A stretch of 64,000 bases of DNA from Dallia pectoralis (taxonomy: Eukaryota > Chordata > Actinopteri > Esociformes > Umbridae), in assembly GCA_029465975.1 (NCBI GenBank), contig CM055738.1, positions 4,818,247 to 4,882,246 of the forward strand. The letters are read 5' to 3'. The position numbers were made by a program, and so were the translations under genes. This document shows, piece after piece, positions 1 to 13,708 of the stretch. Position 1 is the stretch's first letter. Every line of letters begins with the position of its first letter. The notes below the pieces were generated by a model that was not told the origin of the DNA, did not search any database, and saw only the letters and a program-made list of their open reading frames with translations.

Positions 1-148
1 ACACCAGCACGCAGTTGTTTTAAAACCCGCTGACAAAGTCATCAGGCTGTTCATCCTGGCTACAGGGCACACATATTTTTAAAAGATGTCCTTGTACACG
101 AAGACAAACAATTGATCATTTTCTCTTTCTCCTAGTTACTCTCTGTGG

Positions 149-807
149 CAGCGTGGAGAACCGCAGATACTGAACAGCGTGAGAACAGCAGACACTGAAC
201 AGCGTGGAGAACCGCAGATACTGAACAGCGAGGAGAACCGCAGATACTGAACAGCGTGGAGAACAGCAGATACTGAACAGCGTGGAGAACCGCAGATACT
301 GAACAGCGAGGAGAACCGCAGATGCTGAACAGCGTGGAAAACAGCAGATACTGAACAGCGAGGAGAACCGCAGATACTGAACAGCGTGGAGAACAGCAGA
401 TACTGAACAGCGTGAGAACAGCAGATACTGAACAGCGTGGAGAACCGCAGATACTGAACAGCGTGGAGAACCGCAGATACTGAACAGCGTGGAGAACAGC
501 AGATACTGAACAGCGTGGAGAACCGCAGATACTGAACATCGTGGAGAACAGCAGATACTGAACAGCGTGGAGAACCGCAGATACTGAACAGCGAGGAGAA
601 CCGCAGATACTGAACAGCGTGGAGAACCGCAGATACTGAACAGCGTGGAGAACCGCAGATACTGAACAGCGTGGAGAACCGCAGATACTGAACAGCGTGG
701 AGAACCGCAGATACTGAACAGCGTGGAGAACAGCAGATACTGAACAGCGTGGAGAACCGCAGATACTGAACAGCGTGAGAACAGCAGATACTGAACAGTG
801 TGGAGAA
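149..807. repeat. 26-bp minisatellite, about 25 copies
   Basis: Head-to-tail units of about 26 bp, core CAGCGTGGAGAACCGCAGAT followed by ACTGAA. Copies differ mainly at GTGGAGAACCG versus GTGAGAACAG (1-2 bp shorter) and GCGTGG versus GCGAGG. Three units make 78 nt, so long stop-free frames run through the minus strand. These have no start context or domain and I do not regard them as genes. Confidence 0.95.
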
Positions 808-3029
808 GCATCTTATAGGACTCTTGACTTTGAGTTTAATTCAGATTTGTTTAATAATTTCCTGTTTTCAGCACCAGGTCTCAAAACATGCCTTTATAGA
901 AACTCGGCATCAAATCCAAAACAAGAAGCCATCAAGACACACTGGCTGGCAAAAAATCCCTATAAAGACAGGAAACTAAAAATAAATGTTTCCTTGTTGA
1001 ACTTTATTTCAAAAAAGGACGATGGCCGGTTTGCTCGGCAGGGTACAAAGCCTGACAAGAAAGTGCTTAACTTATTCACATTGCTAATTAGATATTCTCT
1101 ATTATTAAGATGGCAACTATGCCAGTAAAGGGATTTCCATTGACTCTCCCAGTACACACACACACACACACACACCTCTGCTATAGCCTCATTAAAGCTA
1201 CACAACGACCAGTGAGAATTACATCAAACCCAACAGATATAACAGAGATACGCTTTAATCCAACTGGTCGCCATTATAGTTCATCTACATCTTACGGTCA
1301 CATCTTACGGTCACATCCGGTCAAAGCCACAATCCACTCCATTATTATAAAGTCTACAAGTCCCATCACCTCACTTAAATAAGAAGTGGCAATATATGGG
1401 ACCCTCAAAGCCTCCAGGAGGCCTCACGGCAAATATAATTGTTACAGTATAGCACACTATCCTGGCATAGCCAATGTCTAAAGATCTGTAATGTTTTGTG
1501 ACTAGTGGGATGAGGAGACAAACCATAAACGTTAGCAAATAAACAGAACGAAACAGGGAATAGAATGATGGAATGAATGGGACATGAACGTGTTTGAGTG
1601 GTGAGTTCAGAGAATCTGTACCAGAAGTCTCTGTGCATTTCCCGAACGTTGAGATGTCTAAATAACACACAACCAGACTGTGTAGCACAACGATGGAACC
1701 ATTGTATCATGTAACGCGTGTTTGCCAAAAACGAGTCTTTGTTGTAGAAAAGCTAAAGGAATAAATCAATGTATCGTTCGTTGACGAGAGTTTCTGTGAA
1801 CAAACTGAAACCGATGGACAGGAATTCCTTTAACTCCCCTGGATGTGTTCCGTCTGAGAGCCATGCGTCTAAAATGTCAAGCCTTTTGAAAACCACCTAA
1901 CGATTCCATTAAATAGTACCCGGCTACTGGGTCAATCGGCTGATGGATACATGAGTCACGGTTCAAATAAACCCAGCATCTGATCTGTCCACTACAGCAC
2001 AGAGTCAGAACGCAGTGGTTCTCCAGTCCCACTGGCATTGTCCCTCCAATCATACCATCAATTAATATTCCCAGCAGTGTCGATATTCCAGTGACCAGCT
2101 ACGGCCGAGACTAACCAAACAGCGAGTGAATCGGCACTCTGTAGTGAGGCCTGGAAGCACCAGACCAGACGAGTGGACCTCAGAGAGCCTTCCCTGTTAA
2201 ATGAACGATCCAATCAGGAGACAGAGCAGGAGCTCATCCAAACGATCCGGATTTAACCCCGACTAGAACATTTTAACGGTGCGTGGGAGGGCACAGGGAC
2301 CAGCCTCTCTGAACCGAAATGAAAAGTCTAAAAACACTGGCTCAACTCCAGACGGAAACAAAGCTGAGTCCCGAAACGGGGAATTAGTGTTTCCTTTAGG
2401 TCAGATAAGAGCTACCGTAAAAGGGTTGAATGAATTGCGTAGATTCGGGCAACTTTTGTCCCAACGTGGCCGTGCACACAGAAAACAGTGTGTTCACAAT
2501 TGCATTGCGCCCCATTGCTACCTGGGAAAAAACAAACTGCTATAAAAAACATACAGGCAAACAGGGGGGAAATGCAATGCTACAACTAGACAAATTATGA
2601 TTAAATATACTGCTGAAAAGTCCGGGCAGAGGCTAACTGCTGGCAAATACGTTTATTAACGTTTAACATTTATTTCTAGGGGCGGTACGGTGTGGCTGAA
2701 TATGTGTACATAGCACTCAGGATTGTTTTCTCGGCTCCGGATGAGAGCGTATCCTAAATGGCTTTAATGTAAATGTTCCTAAAAGGACATTTCATAGTGA
2801 GAACAGAGGTTAACTGTCTATTTGAAGAAACAGTCCTGAAGTGCTTAAGTATGTACTCGGGTTGCCAGAAGATTTGTCGAGCACTTGGGAGGGCTGGAAA
2901 AAGCCAACATAGGAGCGTGCTTTTGTAGGCGCTTTCATCTCAGTGTCCATTACAATTTTCTGCACAATCACCAAAACAAATATCGCTGGTAAGTCAATGG
3001 TCATTCATCATGTTGTCGTCTCCGAAACC
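808..3029. other. Unique non-coding DNA with one short CA run
   Basis: AT-moderate single-copy sequence. I see no exon with convincing splice sites, no RNA gene and no transposon end. The only simple repeat is a CA run at about 1,153-1,175. Short open frames here have no recognisable domain. Confidence 0.6.
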
Positions 3030-3760
3030 AGGAAGTCTTCGACGTAAACAGACGCGCACGGGCGCACATTCAGAACAAATGCACTGACGTCAGTGATAAG
3101 CCCGGCTTTAATGGCTGTCAAAACCACGCGATAAAGCTGGGAGTGTCCCCATGAGAAAGCCAACGTTAAAAGGTGACAGAGAAAACATTAAGGACATTAC
3201 AGATACCTGCCGCTCCCCACCGTGTCCACAAACTAAGCCGGACTCGCATCCACTGCATTATGTGATTGGTCGGCCTGTTTACAGCCTATCGGAATCGGGT
3301 CGGCGAAATAATCGGTTGGTCGTTTGGCTGATCGCCCCGGCTGTGCGCCGCCCGTGTGCACGCCGGACATCGCCAAACGAGCAGAATATCGGCCGGTCCG
3401 GTCGCTGTGTCCTCGCCGCGGGCGTCGTCATCCGGGCGTCCGTGATTTACCATTATATCGTAAACTTGTCAAACCCGGCTGCCATCGCCTCCTTAACGGT
3501 GACACTTCATCCAGACAAGTGCTATTACGGACGGTATAACGGGCGCACTGGGTGGAAGTGACTCATCCCTGATGAAAGAAACACCCGACGTTGAATCAAC
3601 ATTCAGTGACTGTCACCTGAAATACGTCGTCGTTTTGCCCGTGTGTAACTTCCGAACCTCGATTTCATTCCGGCCGGCGCTCGTTCCTCGTGCTTTCTCC
3701 GGGACGTTGTTTACTTGAGAAAAACGCTCAAGCTGCCGTCGAACTTTGTTATTGAATTAC
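3030..3760. promoter_or_regulatory. CpG-rich block, candidate promoter or enhancer
   Basis: CG dinucleotides are frequent here (for example GTCCGGTCGCTGTG, CGCCGCGGGCGTCGTC, GGCCGGCGCTCG), in contrast to the CpG-poor flanks. The block also holds a palindromic CRE (3,082-3,095) and ATTGG/TTGGT motifs near 3,263 and 3,314 that resemble CCAAT-box sites. This combination is typical of vertebrate CpG-island promoters. A 136-codon open frame on the plus strand (3,151-3,561) lies inside, but I recognise no domain in it. No first exon can be assigned, so promoter function is an inference. Confidence 0.4.
3082..3095. promoter_or_regulatory. Perfect 14-bp palindrome containing a full CRE
   Basis: CACTGACGTCAGTG reads the same on both strands and contains the full CREB/ATF octamer TGACGTCA at 3,085-3,092. 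It lies at the upstream edge of the CpG-rich block, where a functional CRE would be expected. Binding is inferred from the motif only. Confidence 0.5.
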
Positions 3761-4098
3761 GCCGACGGCGTGGTGAATAATGGTTTGCTCTGTCGACTTG
3801 GTCGTGTGGATGTGTTCATTGGATCACATGAGAGGTGGCGGTGCAGTGATTTTCTTCCCTGACTGGTGCACTGACAGCATTGAAATGTACCAGCTTTGAT
3901 TCCATTGTCCTCGAGTGACGGTATGTCATGGATCCAACACAGGGAGAAAAGAATCTGTTATGTCGCCACTGTTATTTTCTACTCTCAGTGCCAGAGCACA
4001 TAGAGAGCATATTGATTAGTTAACCTCCCTGCCGGTGTTGATACTGGGTGTAAGGGCACTCAGATGGCCTGGGGCTTTTCACTCAAGATCTGTCTTTG
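3761..4098. other. Unique DNA, nothing recognised
   Basis: Single-copy sequence between the CpG-rich block and a TG microsatellite. No feature could be supported. Confidence 0.5.
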
Positions 4099-4174
4099 GG
4101 TGTGTGTGTGTGTGTAGTAAGGCCTGTGGAGTCTTCTAGTGACAGTGTGCGTGTGTCTGTGTGTGTGTCTGTGT

Positions 4175-4228
<54 letters not shown>
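4099..4228. repeat. TG/TC compound microsatellite
   Basis: A short TG run at 4,100-4,115, a 25-bp spacer, then TG with interspersed TC steps ending in an uninterrupted TG run to 4,227. Confidence 0.95.
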
Positions 4229-5140
4229 TCCACGTGGGGATCTGATCTGTCCACAAAGATTGAAAAATATAGGTCCCAACTACTTATTTGACTCAGATAT
4301 TCAGAGCAAACACAACCCTGCTGTCCGGTACAGCAGGAAATGCAAAAAATGCTCCGTATTCGAGGTTTAAAATAGCCTTCCGAAGACTGATTTTCCCCGA
4401 ACTGTCAGACTTAACATGTCACCCCCCGCTGCACAAATGTTCATAAAACGTGATCACGACAATCATTCATAGTTCCCTCTGCGGCAGGAGAATTGTCCCG
4501 CTGTGAGAAACGGGTTAAATTAAAATCCTACATCAGTAGCCTCATCCGCAGCCACGTTCTCATCCATAATATATCAAACGCGCCCGTTAGCATCTCATCT
4601 CCAACCCCCGTCCTGCTCCGCAAACACCGGACCCACATATATATTTAAGGCTGTGGGCACTTATCAAAGCAGATCGCTATCGAAACATGGCCGCCGTACT
4701 CCTGTTTTGGACCGGGTTTTATGGGGGAGGTGGTCGGGTGCTGGAAAACTTACGAATTAAGCCTTGTAATGAATAATAAACGCTCCAGCTATATCGCAAG
4801 CGCTTGTTTTGCCTAATGCTAATTGCCTCAAGTGTGGAAACTGGCATTTTGAGACGGAGTGGAGAGAGCATGACGGAAATATTAAAACGATGTCAGTCCC
4901 TGTGAGGAGAAGGTTCGACCGTAAAACAGCTCATAAAGCCGGTGAATGTGAGAGAGATAGTATCAACTTCTCAGTGATCGCTTGGCTCCCCAGCCAAACT
5001 ATTTGTCACGCTTTAAATATTAAGTTTGGTTCTAAGCACTCTGGAAATAGACACTATTGGCATATTATACTGGAACTGTAAGTAGCGTGGAAACACACAA
5101 TTCCTGACCTTTTACTAATACACTGAGCACTTTGGTGCGT
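4229..5140. other. Unique DNA, nothing recognised
   Basis: Single-copy sequence. It includes an AT-rich TATATATATTTAAGG stretch near 4,637, which resembles a TATA box but has no exon after it that I can identify. Confidence 0.5.
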
Positions 5141-5632
5141 ACACAAACACACAAACCAACACACACACACATACACACACATGCATAAACACACACACAC
5201 AAACACACACACACATTACTGTACTGCATTTGTGCCAAACTGCCAAGTGGACAGATGTCTTGCAGTCACACACACACTCAGTGTCGCTAACACACACACA
5301 CTATCTGTCTCTCTAACACACACACACACACAATCTCTGTCTCTCTAACACACACAAACACACACTCTCTGTCTCTCTAACACACACACACACACACTTT
5401 ATGTCTCTCTAACACTCACACACACAAACACACACACTCTGTCTCTTTAACACACACACACACACACACACAATCTCTATCTCTCTAACACACACACAGA
5501 CACACACACACTCTGTCTCTCTAACACACACACACACACACACTCTGTCTCTTTAACACACACACACACAATCTCTATCTCTCAAACACACACACAGACA
5601 CACACACACTCTCTGTCTCTCTAACACACTCT
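5141..5632. repeat. Compound CA / TCTCTGTCTCTCTAA microsatellite cluster
   Basis: Alternating CA runs (8-30 bp) and a pyrimidine spacer of the form CTCTGTCTCTCTAACAC, repeated about ten times with variable CA length. This forms an irregular higher-order array. Confidence 0.9.
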
Positions 5633-6270
5633 CACACCAGAATTCAGCCGATCAGACGTCCATTTCCGGTGCTCCCGTTTATTTGCCAGCTCTGCCAATT
5701 AAAAGACAGCCCATTATTTGAAAGCAGCGGGGGACACGATGAGCTGAACAATCTGAAGCGTTGATTAAAGTGGGAGAATAATTAGGCCCTCCTGGTGTCT
5801 GGGGGATACATATCCCTCTGTATAACGCAGCTCACTGATATATTACAGCCGCTGGTTGACTTGGGATAAACTAGGGAGCTGTCTTTTCCATGTCGGTCCA
5901 TCAGGAAGGAATGTCACACACACATCCATTAAACCAACAGCTCCAGTGCACTTGTAAGATAACATAATGACAAGCCATGATAAAAGCGAGCTATGACTGT
6001 GAGGGTGGTTGTAGGGGAAGGGAGCAGACACAGGGAGGACTTACGAGACCGGATATCTGGAATGTAAGTCCACTTAAATAGTCGAGGAAACCGTTTGACT
6101 GGAAAACATTTCCGAATAAGGAACGAGGAACGGGTGAGGGCAAATACACGAGACAGGTGTCCGTGTTTCAAATGAGGGAGAGGTGAGCTTGGATTGGCTG
6201 GCCTGCGGGGTCAAGAAGAGACACCGACTATCTAGGTAGTCTGTTTTTTATTATTATTATTGATATGGGT
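5633..6270. other. Unique DNA, nothing recognised
   Basis: Single-copy sequence ending in a short TTA run (about 6,248-6,262) that borders the 65-bp satellite. Confidence 0.5.
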
Positions 6271-9200
6271 GCTGCTGTTATAATGTCTCACTCTTTCACT
6301 CTGGTCCTCTCACATTAATATGACTGGACCTGCCAGCTGCTGTTATAATGTCTCACTCTTTCACTCTGGTCCTCTCACATTAATATGACTGGACCTGCCA
6401 GCTGCTGTTATAATGTCTCACTCTTTCACTCTGGTCCTCTCACATTAATATGACTGGACCTGCCAGCTGCTGTTATAATGGCTCTCTCTTTCACTCTGGT
6501 CCTCTCACATTAATATGACTGGACCTGCCAGCTGCTGTTATAATGTCTCACTCTTTCACTCTGGTCCTCTCACATTAATATGACTGGACCTGCCAGCTGC
6601 TGTTATAATGTCTCACTCTTTCACTCTGGTCCTCTCACATTAATATGACTGGACCTGCCAGCTGCTGTTATAATGTCTCACTCTTTCACTCTGGTCCTCT
6701 CACATTAATATGACTGGACCTGCCAGCTGCTGTTATAATGTCTCACTCTTTCACTCTGGTCCTCTCACATTAATATGACTGGACCTGCCAGCTGCTGTTA
6801 TAATGTCTCACTCTTTCACTCTGGTCCTCTCACATTAATATGACTGGACCTGCCAGCTGCTGTTATAATGTCTCACTCTTTCACTCTGGTCCTCTCACAT
6901 TAATATGACTGGACCTGCCAGCTGCTGTCATAATGTCTCACTCTTTCACTCTGGTCCTCTCACATTAATATGACTGGACCTGCCAGCTGCTGTTATAATG
7001 TCTCACTCTTTCACTCTGGTCCTCTCACATTAATATGACTGGACCTGCCAGCTGCTGTCATAATGTCTCACTCTTTCACTCTGGACCTCTCACATTAATA
7101 TGACTGGACCTGCCAGCTGCTGTTATAATGTCTCACTCTTTCACTCTGGTCCTCTCACATTAATATGACTGGACCTGCCAGCTGCTGTTATAATGTCTCA
7201 CTCTTTCACTCTGGTCCTCTCACATTAATATGACTGGACCTGCCAGCTGCTGTTATAATGTCTCACTCTTTCACTCTGGTCCTCTCACATTAATATGACT
7301 GGACCTGCCAGCTGCTGTTATAATGTCTCACTCTTTCACTCTGGTCCTCTCACATTAATATGACTGGACCTGCCAGCTGCTGTCATAATGTCTCACTCTT
7401 TCACTCTGGTCCTCTCACATTAATATGACTGGACCTGCCAGCTGCTGTTATAATGTCTCACTCTTTCACTCTGGTCCTCTCACATTAATATGACTGGACC
7501 TGCCAGCTGCTGTCATAATGTCTCACTCTTTCACTCTGGTCCTCTCACATTAATATGACTGGACCTGCCAGCTGCTGTTATAATGTCTCACTCTTTCACT
7601 CTGGTCCTCTCACATTAATATGACTGGACCTGCCAGCTGCTGTTATAATGTCTCACTCTTTCACTCTGGTCCTCTCACATTAATATGACTGGACCTGCCA
7701 GCTGCTGTTATAATGTCTCACTCTTTCACTCTGGTCCTCTCACATTAATATGACTGGACCTGCCAGCTGCTGTCATAATGTCTCACTCTTTCACTCTGGT
7801 CCTCTCACATTAATATGACTGGACCTGCCAGCTGCTGTTATAATGTCTCACTCTTTCACTCTGGTCCTCTCACATTAATATGACTGGACCTGCCAGCTGC
7901 TGTTATAATGTCTCACTCTTTCACTCTGGTCCTCTCACATTAATATGACTGGACCTGCCAGCTGCTGTTATAATGTCTCACTCTTTCACTCTGGTCCTCT
8001 CACATTAATATGACTGGACCTGCCAGCTGCTGTTATAATGTCTCACTCTTTCACTCTGGTCCTCTCACATTAATATGACTGGACCTGCCAGCTGCTGTCA
8101 TAATGTCTCACTCTTTCACTCTGGTCCTCTCACATTAATATGACTGGACCTGCCAGCTGCTGTTATAATGTCTCACTCTTTCACTCTGGTCCTCTCACAT
8201 TAATATGACTGGACCTGCCAGCTGCTGTCATAATGTCTCACTCTTTCACTCTGGTCCTCTCACATTAATATGACTGGACCTGCCAGCTGCTGTTATAATG
8301 TCTCACTCTTTCACTCTGGTCCTCTCACATTAATATGACTGGACCTGCCAGCTGCTGTTATAATGTCTCACTCTTTCACTCTGGTCCTCTCACATTAATA
8401 TGACTGGACCTGCCAGCTGCTGTTATAATGGCTCACTCTTTCACTCTGGTCCTCTCACATTAATATGACTGGACCTGCCAGCTGCTGTCATAATGTCTCA
8501 CTCTTTCACTCTGGTCCTCTCACATTAATATGACTGGACCTGCCAGCTGCTGTTATAATGTCTCACTCTTTCACTCTGGTCCTCTCACATTAATATGACT
8601 GGACCTGCCAGCTGCTGTTATAATGTCTCACTCTTTCACTCTGGTCCTCTCACATTAATATGACTGGACCTGCCAGCTGCTGTTATAATGTCTCACTCTT
8701 TCACTCTGGTCCTCTCACATTAATATGACTGGACCTGCCAGCTGCTGTTATAATGTCTCACTCTTTCACTCTGGTCCTCTCACATTAATATGACTGGACC
8801 TGCCAGCTGCTGTCATAATGTCTCACTCTTTCACTCTGGTCCTCTCACATTAATATGACTGGACCTGCCAGCTGCTGTTATAATGTCTCACTCTTTCACT
8901 CTGGTCCTCTCACATTAATATGACTGGACCTGCCAGCTGCTGTTATAATGTCTCACTCTTTCACTCTGGTCCTCTCACATTAATATGACTGGACCTGCCA
9001 GCTGCTGTTATAATGTCTCACTCTTTCACTCTGGTCCTCTCACATTAATATGACTGGACCTGCCAGCTGCTGTTATAATGTCTCACTCTTTCACTCTGGT
9101 CCTCTCACATTAATATGACTGGACCTGCCAGCTGCTGTCATAATGTCTCACTCTTTCACTCTGGTCCTCTCACATTAATATGACTGGACCTGCCAGCTGC

Positions 9201-11296
9201 TGTCATAATGTCTCACTCTTTCACTCTGGTCCTCTCACATTAATATGACTGGACCTGCCAGCTGCTGTTATAATGTCTCACTCTTTCACTCTGGTCCTCT
9301 CACATTAATATGACTGGACCTGCCAGCTGCTGTTATAATGTCTCACTCTTTCACTCTGGTCCTCTCACATTAATATGACTGGACCTGCCAGCTGCTGTTA
9401 TAATGTCTCACTCTTTCACTCTGGTCCTCTCACATTAATATGACTGGACCTGCCAGCTGCTGTTATAATGTCTCACTCTTTCACTCTGGTCCTCTCACAT
9501 TAATATGACTGGACCTGCCAGCTGCTGTTATAATGTCTCACTCTTTCACTCTGGTCCTCTCACATTAATATGACTGGACCTGCCAGCTGCTGTTATAATG
9601 TCTCACTCTTTCACTCTGGTCCTCTCACATTAATATGACTGGACCTGCCAGCTGCTGTTATAATGTCTCACTCTTTCACTCTGGTCCTCTCACATTAATA
9701 TGACTGGACCTGCCAGCTGCTGTTATAATGTCTCACTCTTTCACTCTGGTCCTCTCACATTAATATTACTGGACCTGCCAGCTGCTGTTATAATGTCTCA
9801 CTCTTTCACTCTGGTCCTCTCACATTAATATGACTTGACCTGCCAGCTGCTGTTATAATGTCTCACTCTTTCACTCTGGTCCTCTCACATTAATATGACT
9901 GGACCTGCCAGCTGCTGTCATAATGTCTCACTCTTTCACTCTGGTCCTCTCACATTAATATGACTGGACCTGCCAGCTGCTGTTATAATGTCTCACTCTT
10001 TCACTCTGGTCCTCTCACATTAATATGACTGGACCTGCCAGCTGCTGTTATAATGTCTCACTCTTTCACTCTGGTCCTCTCACATTAATATGACTGGACC
10101 TGCCAGCTGCTGTCATAATGTCTCACTCTTTCACTCTGGTCCTCTCACATTAATATGACTGGACCTGCCAGCTGCTGTCATAATGTCTCACTCTTTCACT
10201 CTGGTCCTCTCACATTAATATGACTGGACCTGCCAGCTGCTGTTATAATGTCTCACTCTTTCACTCTGGTCCTCTCACATTAATATGACTTGACCTGCCA
10301 GCTGCTGTTATAATGTCTCACTCTTTCACTCTGGTCCTCTCACATTAATATGACTGGACCTGCCAGCTGCTGTTATAATGTCTCACTCTTTCACTCTGGT
10401 CCTCTCACATTAATATGACTGGACCTGCCAGCTGCTGTTATAATGTCTCACTCTTTCACTCTGGTCCTCTCACATTAATATGACTTGACCTGCCAGCTGC
10501 TGTTATAATGTCTCACTCTTTCACTCTGGTCCTCTCACATTAATATGACTGGACCTGCCAGCTGCTGTCATAATGTCTCACTCTTTCACTCTGGTCCTCT
10601 CACATTAATATGACTGGACCTGCCAGCTGCTGTCATAATGTCTCACTCTTTCACTCTGGTCCTCTCACATTAATATGACTGGACCTGCCAGCTGCTGTCA
10701 TAATGTCTCACTCTTTCACTCTGGTCCTCTCACATTAATATGACTGGACCTGCCAGCTGCTGTCATAATGTCTCACTCTTTCACTCTGGTCCTCTCACAT
10801 TAATATGACTGGACCTGCCAGCTGCTGTTATAATGTCTCACTCTTTCACTCTGGTCCTCTCACATTAATATGACTGGACCTGCCAGCTGCTGTTATAATG
10901 TCTCACTCTTTCACTCTGGTCCTCTCACATTAATATGACTGGACCTGCCAGCTGCTGTCATAATGTCTCACTCTTTCACTCTGGTCCTCTCACATTAATA
11001 TGACTGGACCTGCCAGCTGCTGTTATAATGTCTCACTCTTTCACTCTGGTCCTCTCACATTAATATGACTGGACCTGCCAGCTGCTGTTATAATGTCTCA
11101 CTCTTTCACTCTGGTCCTCTCACATTAATATGACTGGACCTGCCAGCTGCTGTCATAATGTCTCACTCTTTCACTCTGGTCCTCTCACATTAATATGACT
11201 GGACCTGCCAGCTGCTGTTATAATGTCTCACTCTTTCACTCTGGTCCTCTCACATTAATATGACTGGACCTGCCAGCTGCTGTTATAATGTCTCAC
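6271..11296. repeat. 65-bp satellite array, about 77 copies, with partial 11-unit higher-order structure
   Basis: Near-identical 65-bp units run without interruption for 5.0 kb. Each unit contains GCCAGCTGCTGTTATAATG, the palindromic E-box CAGCTG and the AT-rich word CATTAATATG. Stops occur in all frames, so the array is not coding. A T/C difference (TGTTATAATG versus TGTCATAATG) marks units. C-type units at 7,056, 7,381, 7,511, 7,771, 8,096, 8,226, 8,486 and 8,811 are spaced 5, 2, 4, 5, 2, 4 and 5 units, which shows an 11-unit (715-bp) repeat in that part. Rarer variants (GACTTGACC near 9,832, 10,287 and 10,482) mark other local duplications. Confidence 0.97.
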
Positions 11297-12706
11297 TGTG
11301 CGCAGGAAACATGTTTCTGTGGTCATGCATGAATGTAATCGCTGTCCGGATGAAGCGATGGAAGATGAATGATTCTAGACGAGGACACACACACACACAC
11401 CGCACATGCACACACACACACACGCTCACAGTATTTGGCCAAGTCTACTACCTACTCTGGTATCCACCCTCCCGCTTGCTACCCTCTTATCTGTCTGTTT
11501 ATCTCCGCCTCTCTGCGGGCCTACTTTTACTTCCTGTATAGGTGCCGATCCCTTCCTGTCAAGGATGAGGCTTTCTCAGGTCACTGAGCGGGTGTGTTCC
11601 AGGTTGAGGTTTGATTATGACATGTGTGGGACTGAGACGATCCAGGGTTCAGACAAACATCACTGGTGACTGTGTGACCTCACCGCCAAATGTCAGCTCC
11701 ATCACACGCCGCTGAGAACCAACATGAGGACCACCGATTCACCAGGCCCACGTTAACTCACCCCTGGGCATTCCCACGGCGTGTAGACACACACACACAC
11801 ACACACACAAGACAGAGACACGCACACACACACACGTAGACCTGAGGAGGGTGTCAGATTCATGCTGTGTTAAAACAGTAACGATATGTCCCCTGAGACA
11901 ATCTGGAAACCCCCAGGGTACACAGCCAAATTCGTAGACATGGACCGTAGACAGACTGACGACGGCAAGAGAGAGAGAGAGACAAAAGAACAAAACACCT
12001 GGAGACAGACAGACAGACAGACAGACAGAGAGAGAGACAAAGAGGAAATAAGAGAGAAGGTTAGAGACAGTTGGAGTCAGAATGGGAGAAAAGGTTTGGC
12101 GTGAGAATAGAACCGAGTGTTGTTCTTTGACAGTGATAGTTACAGGAGAAGCGAGACGCATATATTAGGATATAGAGTGCAATAATGAACCCATTAGATT
12201 ATGTTCATCGTCTGTGTTTGTTTGTTGATATCTTCAACATTGTTTAGAATATTTGTCACACTCATACAATTAATTGGTTTATGGACTAGAAGGCATGAGA
12301 GATGAGAATACGGTTTTGTGCTGTCTCGTATGTTTTTGACACATTATGTCTTGAAATGACGAGACGGAATGCTCCAGAACAACCATGTGCACCTAGATGT
12401 TTAGCAATTCACCCCGGTGCTGAAGCTAGAAAAATCCAAACCAAAATAGAAATTGTTTAAGTAGGACATTTGCACAATCAGATTAAATGGTGGAGAGGTG
12501 GGGTTTATAGAGGAACACATTCAGTGGCCATCTTATCCTACTGTTCCTGTGGTCCAAATCCCCCCCTCCATCACACACACACACACACACCCCTCGTCTT
12601 TCACACGCTCCACCTCACCAAGCCCAGTCATCCTCTCCTGTGTCACCTCCAAGCCTGTGGCCATCTCCAGAAATACACCACCCGCTCAAGTGTTTATGTG
12701 TATGTG

Positions 12707-12783
<77 letters not shown>

Positions 12784-13086
12784 CGTGTCCTACTTTTACG
12801 TCACTCTAAGGTTACCAGAATGCAGAGCGCTAAGGAATAAGGCACGTCTGTATTAGCACCGATCAGGGCCACGGGCGTTTGGTAAAACAGACCAGTGTCA
12901 TTGTTCCTGTCAGATTCCGTACACCTGATCCAGACCGATGAAGATAAGGCGTGAGAATAAAAGTCTCTCTTATTACCTGGAGTGAGCCAGTGGAAGAGCC
13001 AATGGATGGAGGCATTTGGAAACGCATTCAACACACACTGTAGAGATTCATGTGTGACGTACAAAAGCATGTGGTCTGGTGGACAA
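11297..13086. other. Unique DNA with several short CA/TG/ACAG runs
   Basis: Single-copy sequence interrupted by CA runs (about 11,383-11,424 and 11,788-11,836), an ACAG run (about 12,003-12,028), a short CA run near 12,573 and the TG run listed separately. No exon or transposon end was identified. Confidence 0.55.
12699..12782. repeat. TG microsatellite
   Basis: TG dinucleotides with a single TTTG and a single TATG interruption, then an uninterrupted run to 12,782. Confidence 0.95.
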
Positions 13087-13708
13087 ACAGCACAGCTTAA
13101 TGCTTTACAACAGCACAGTGTAATGCTTTACAACAGCACAGCTTAATGCTTTACAACAGCACAGTGTAATGCAATACAACAGCACAGTGTAATGCAATAC
13201 AACAGCACAGTGTAATGCTTTACAACAGCACAGTGTAATGCTTTACAACAGCACAGCTTAATGCTTTACAACAGCACAGCTTAATGCTTTACAACAGCAC
13301 AGTGTAATGCTTTACAACAGCACAGTGTAATGCTTTACAACAGCACACTGTAATGCTTTACAACAGCACAGCTTAATGCTTTACAACAGCACAGCTTAAT
13401 GCTTTACAACAGCACAGTGTAATGCTTTACAACAGCACACTGTAATGCTTTACAACAGCACAGCTTAATGCTTTACAACAGCACAATGTAATGCTTTACA
13501 ACAGCACAGCTTAATGCTTTTACAACAGCACAGTGTAATGCTTTACAACAGCACAGCTTAATGCTTCACAACAGCACAGTGTAATGCTTTACAACAGCAC
13601 AGTGTAATGCTTTAAAACAGCAACGCTTAATGCTTTACAACCGCACAGTGTAATGCTTTACAACAGCACAGCTTAATGCTTAACAACAGCACAGTGTAAT
13701 GCTTTACA
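13087..13708. repeat. 23-bp minisatellite, about 27 copies
   Basis: Units of the form ACAGCACAGTGTAATGCTTT plus ACA. Two main unit types alternate irregularly: CAGTGTAATG and CAGCTTAATG. A few copies read CAATACA in place of CTTTACA. Confidence 0.95.

Noticed and set aside
3151..3561. 136-codon open frame in the CpG-rich block
   Set aside because: No known domain, no splice or translation context, and CpG-rich sequence has few stops by chance. Kept only as part of a possible regulatory block.
6271..11296. CRISPR-like array of direct repeats
   Set aside because: There are no variable spacers. The whole 65-bp unit is repeated, and the genome is a vertebrate.
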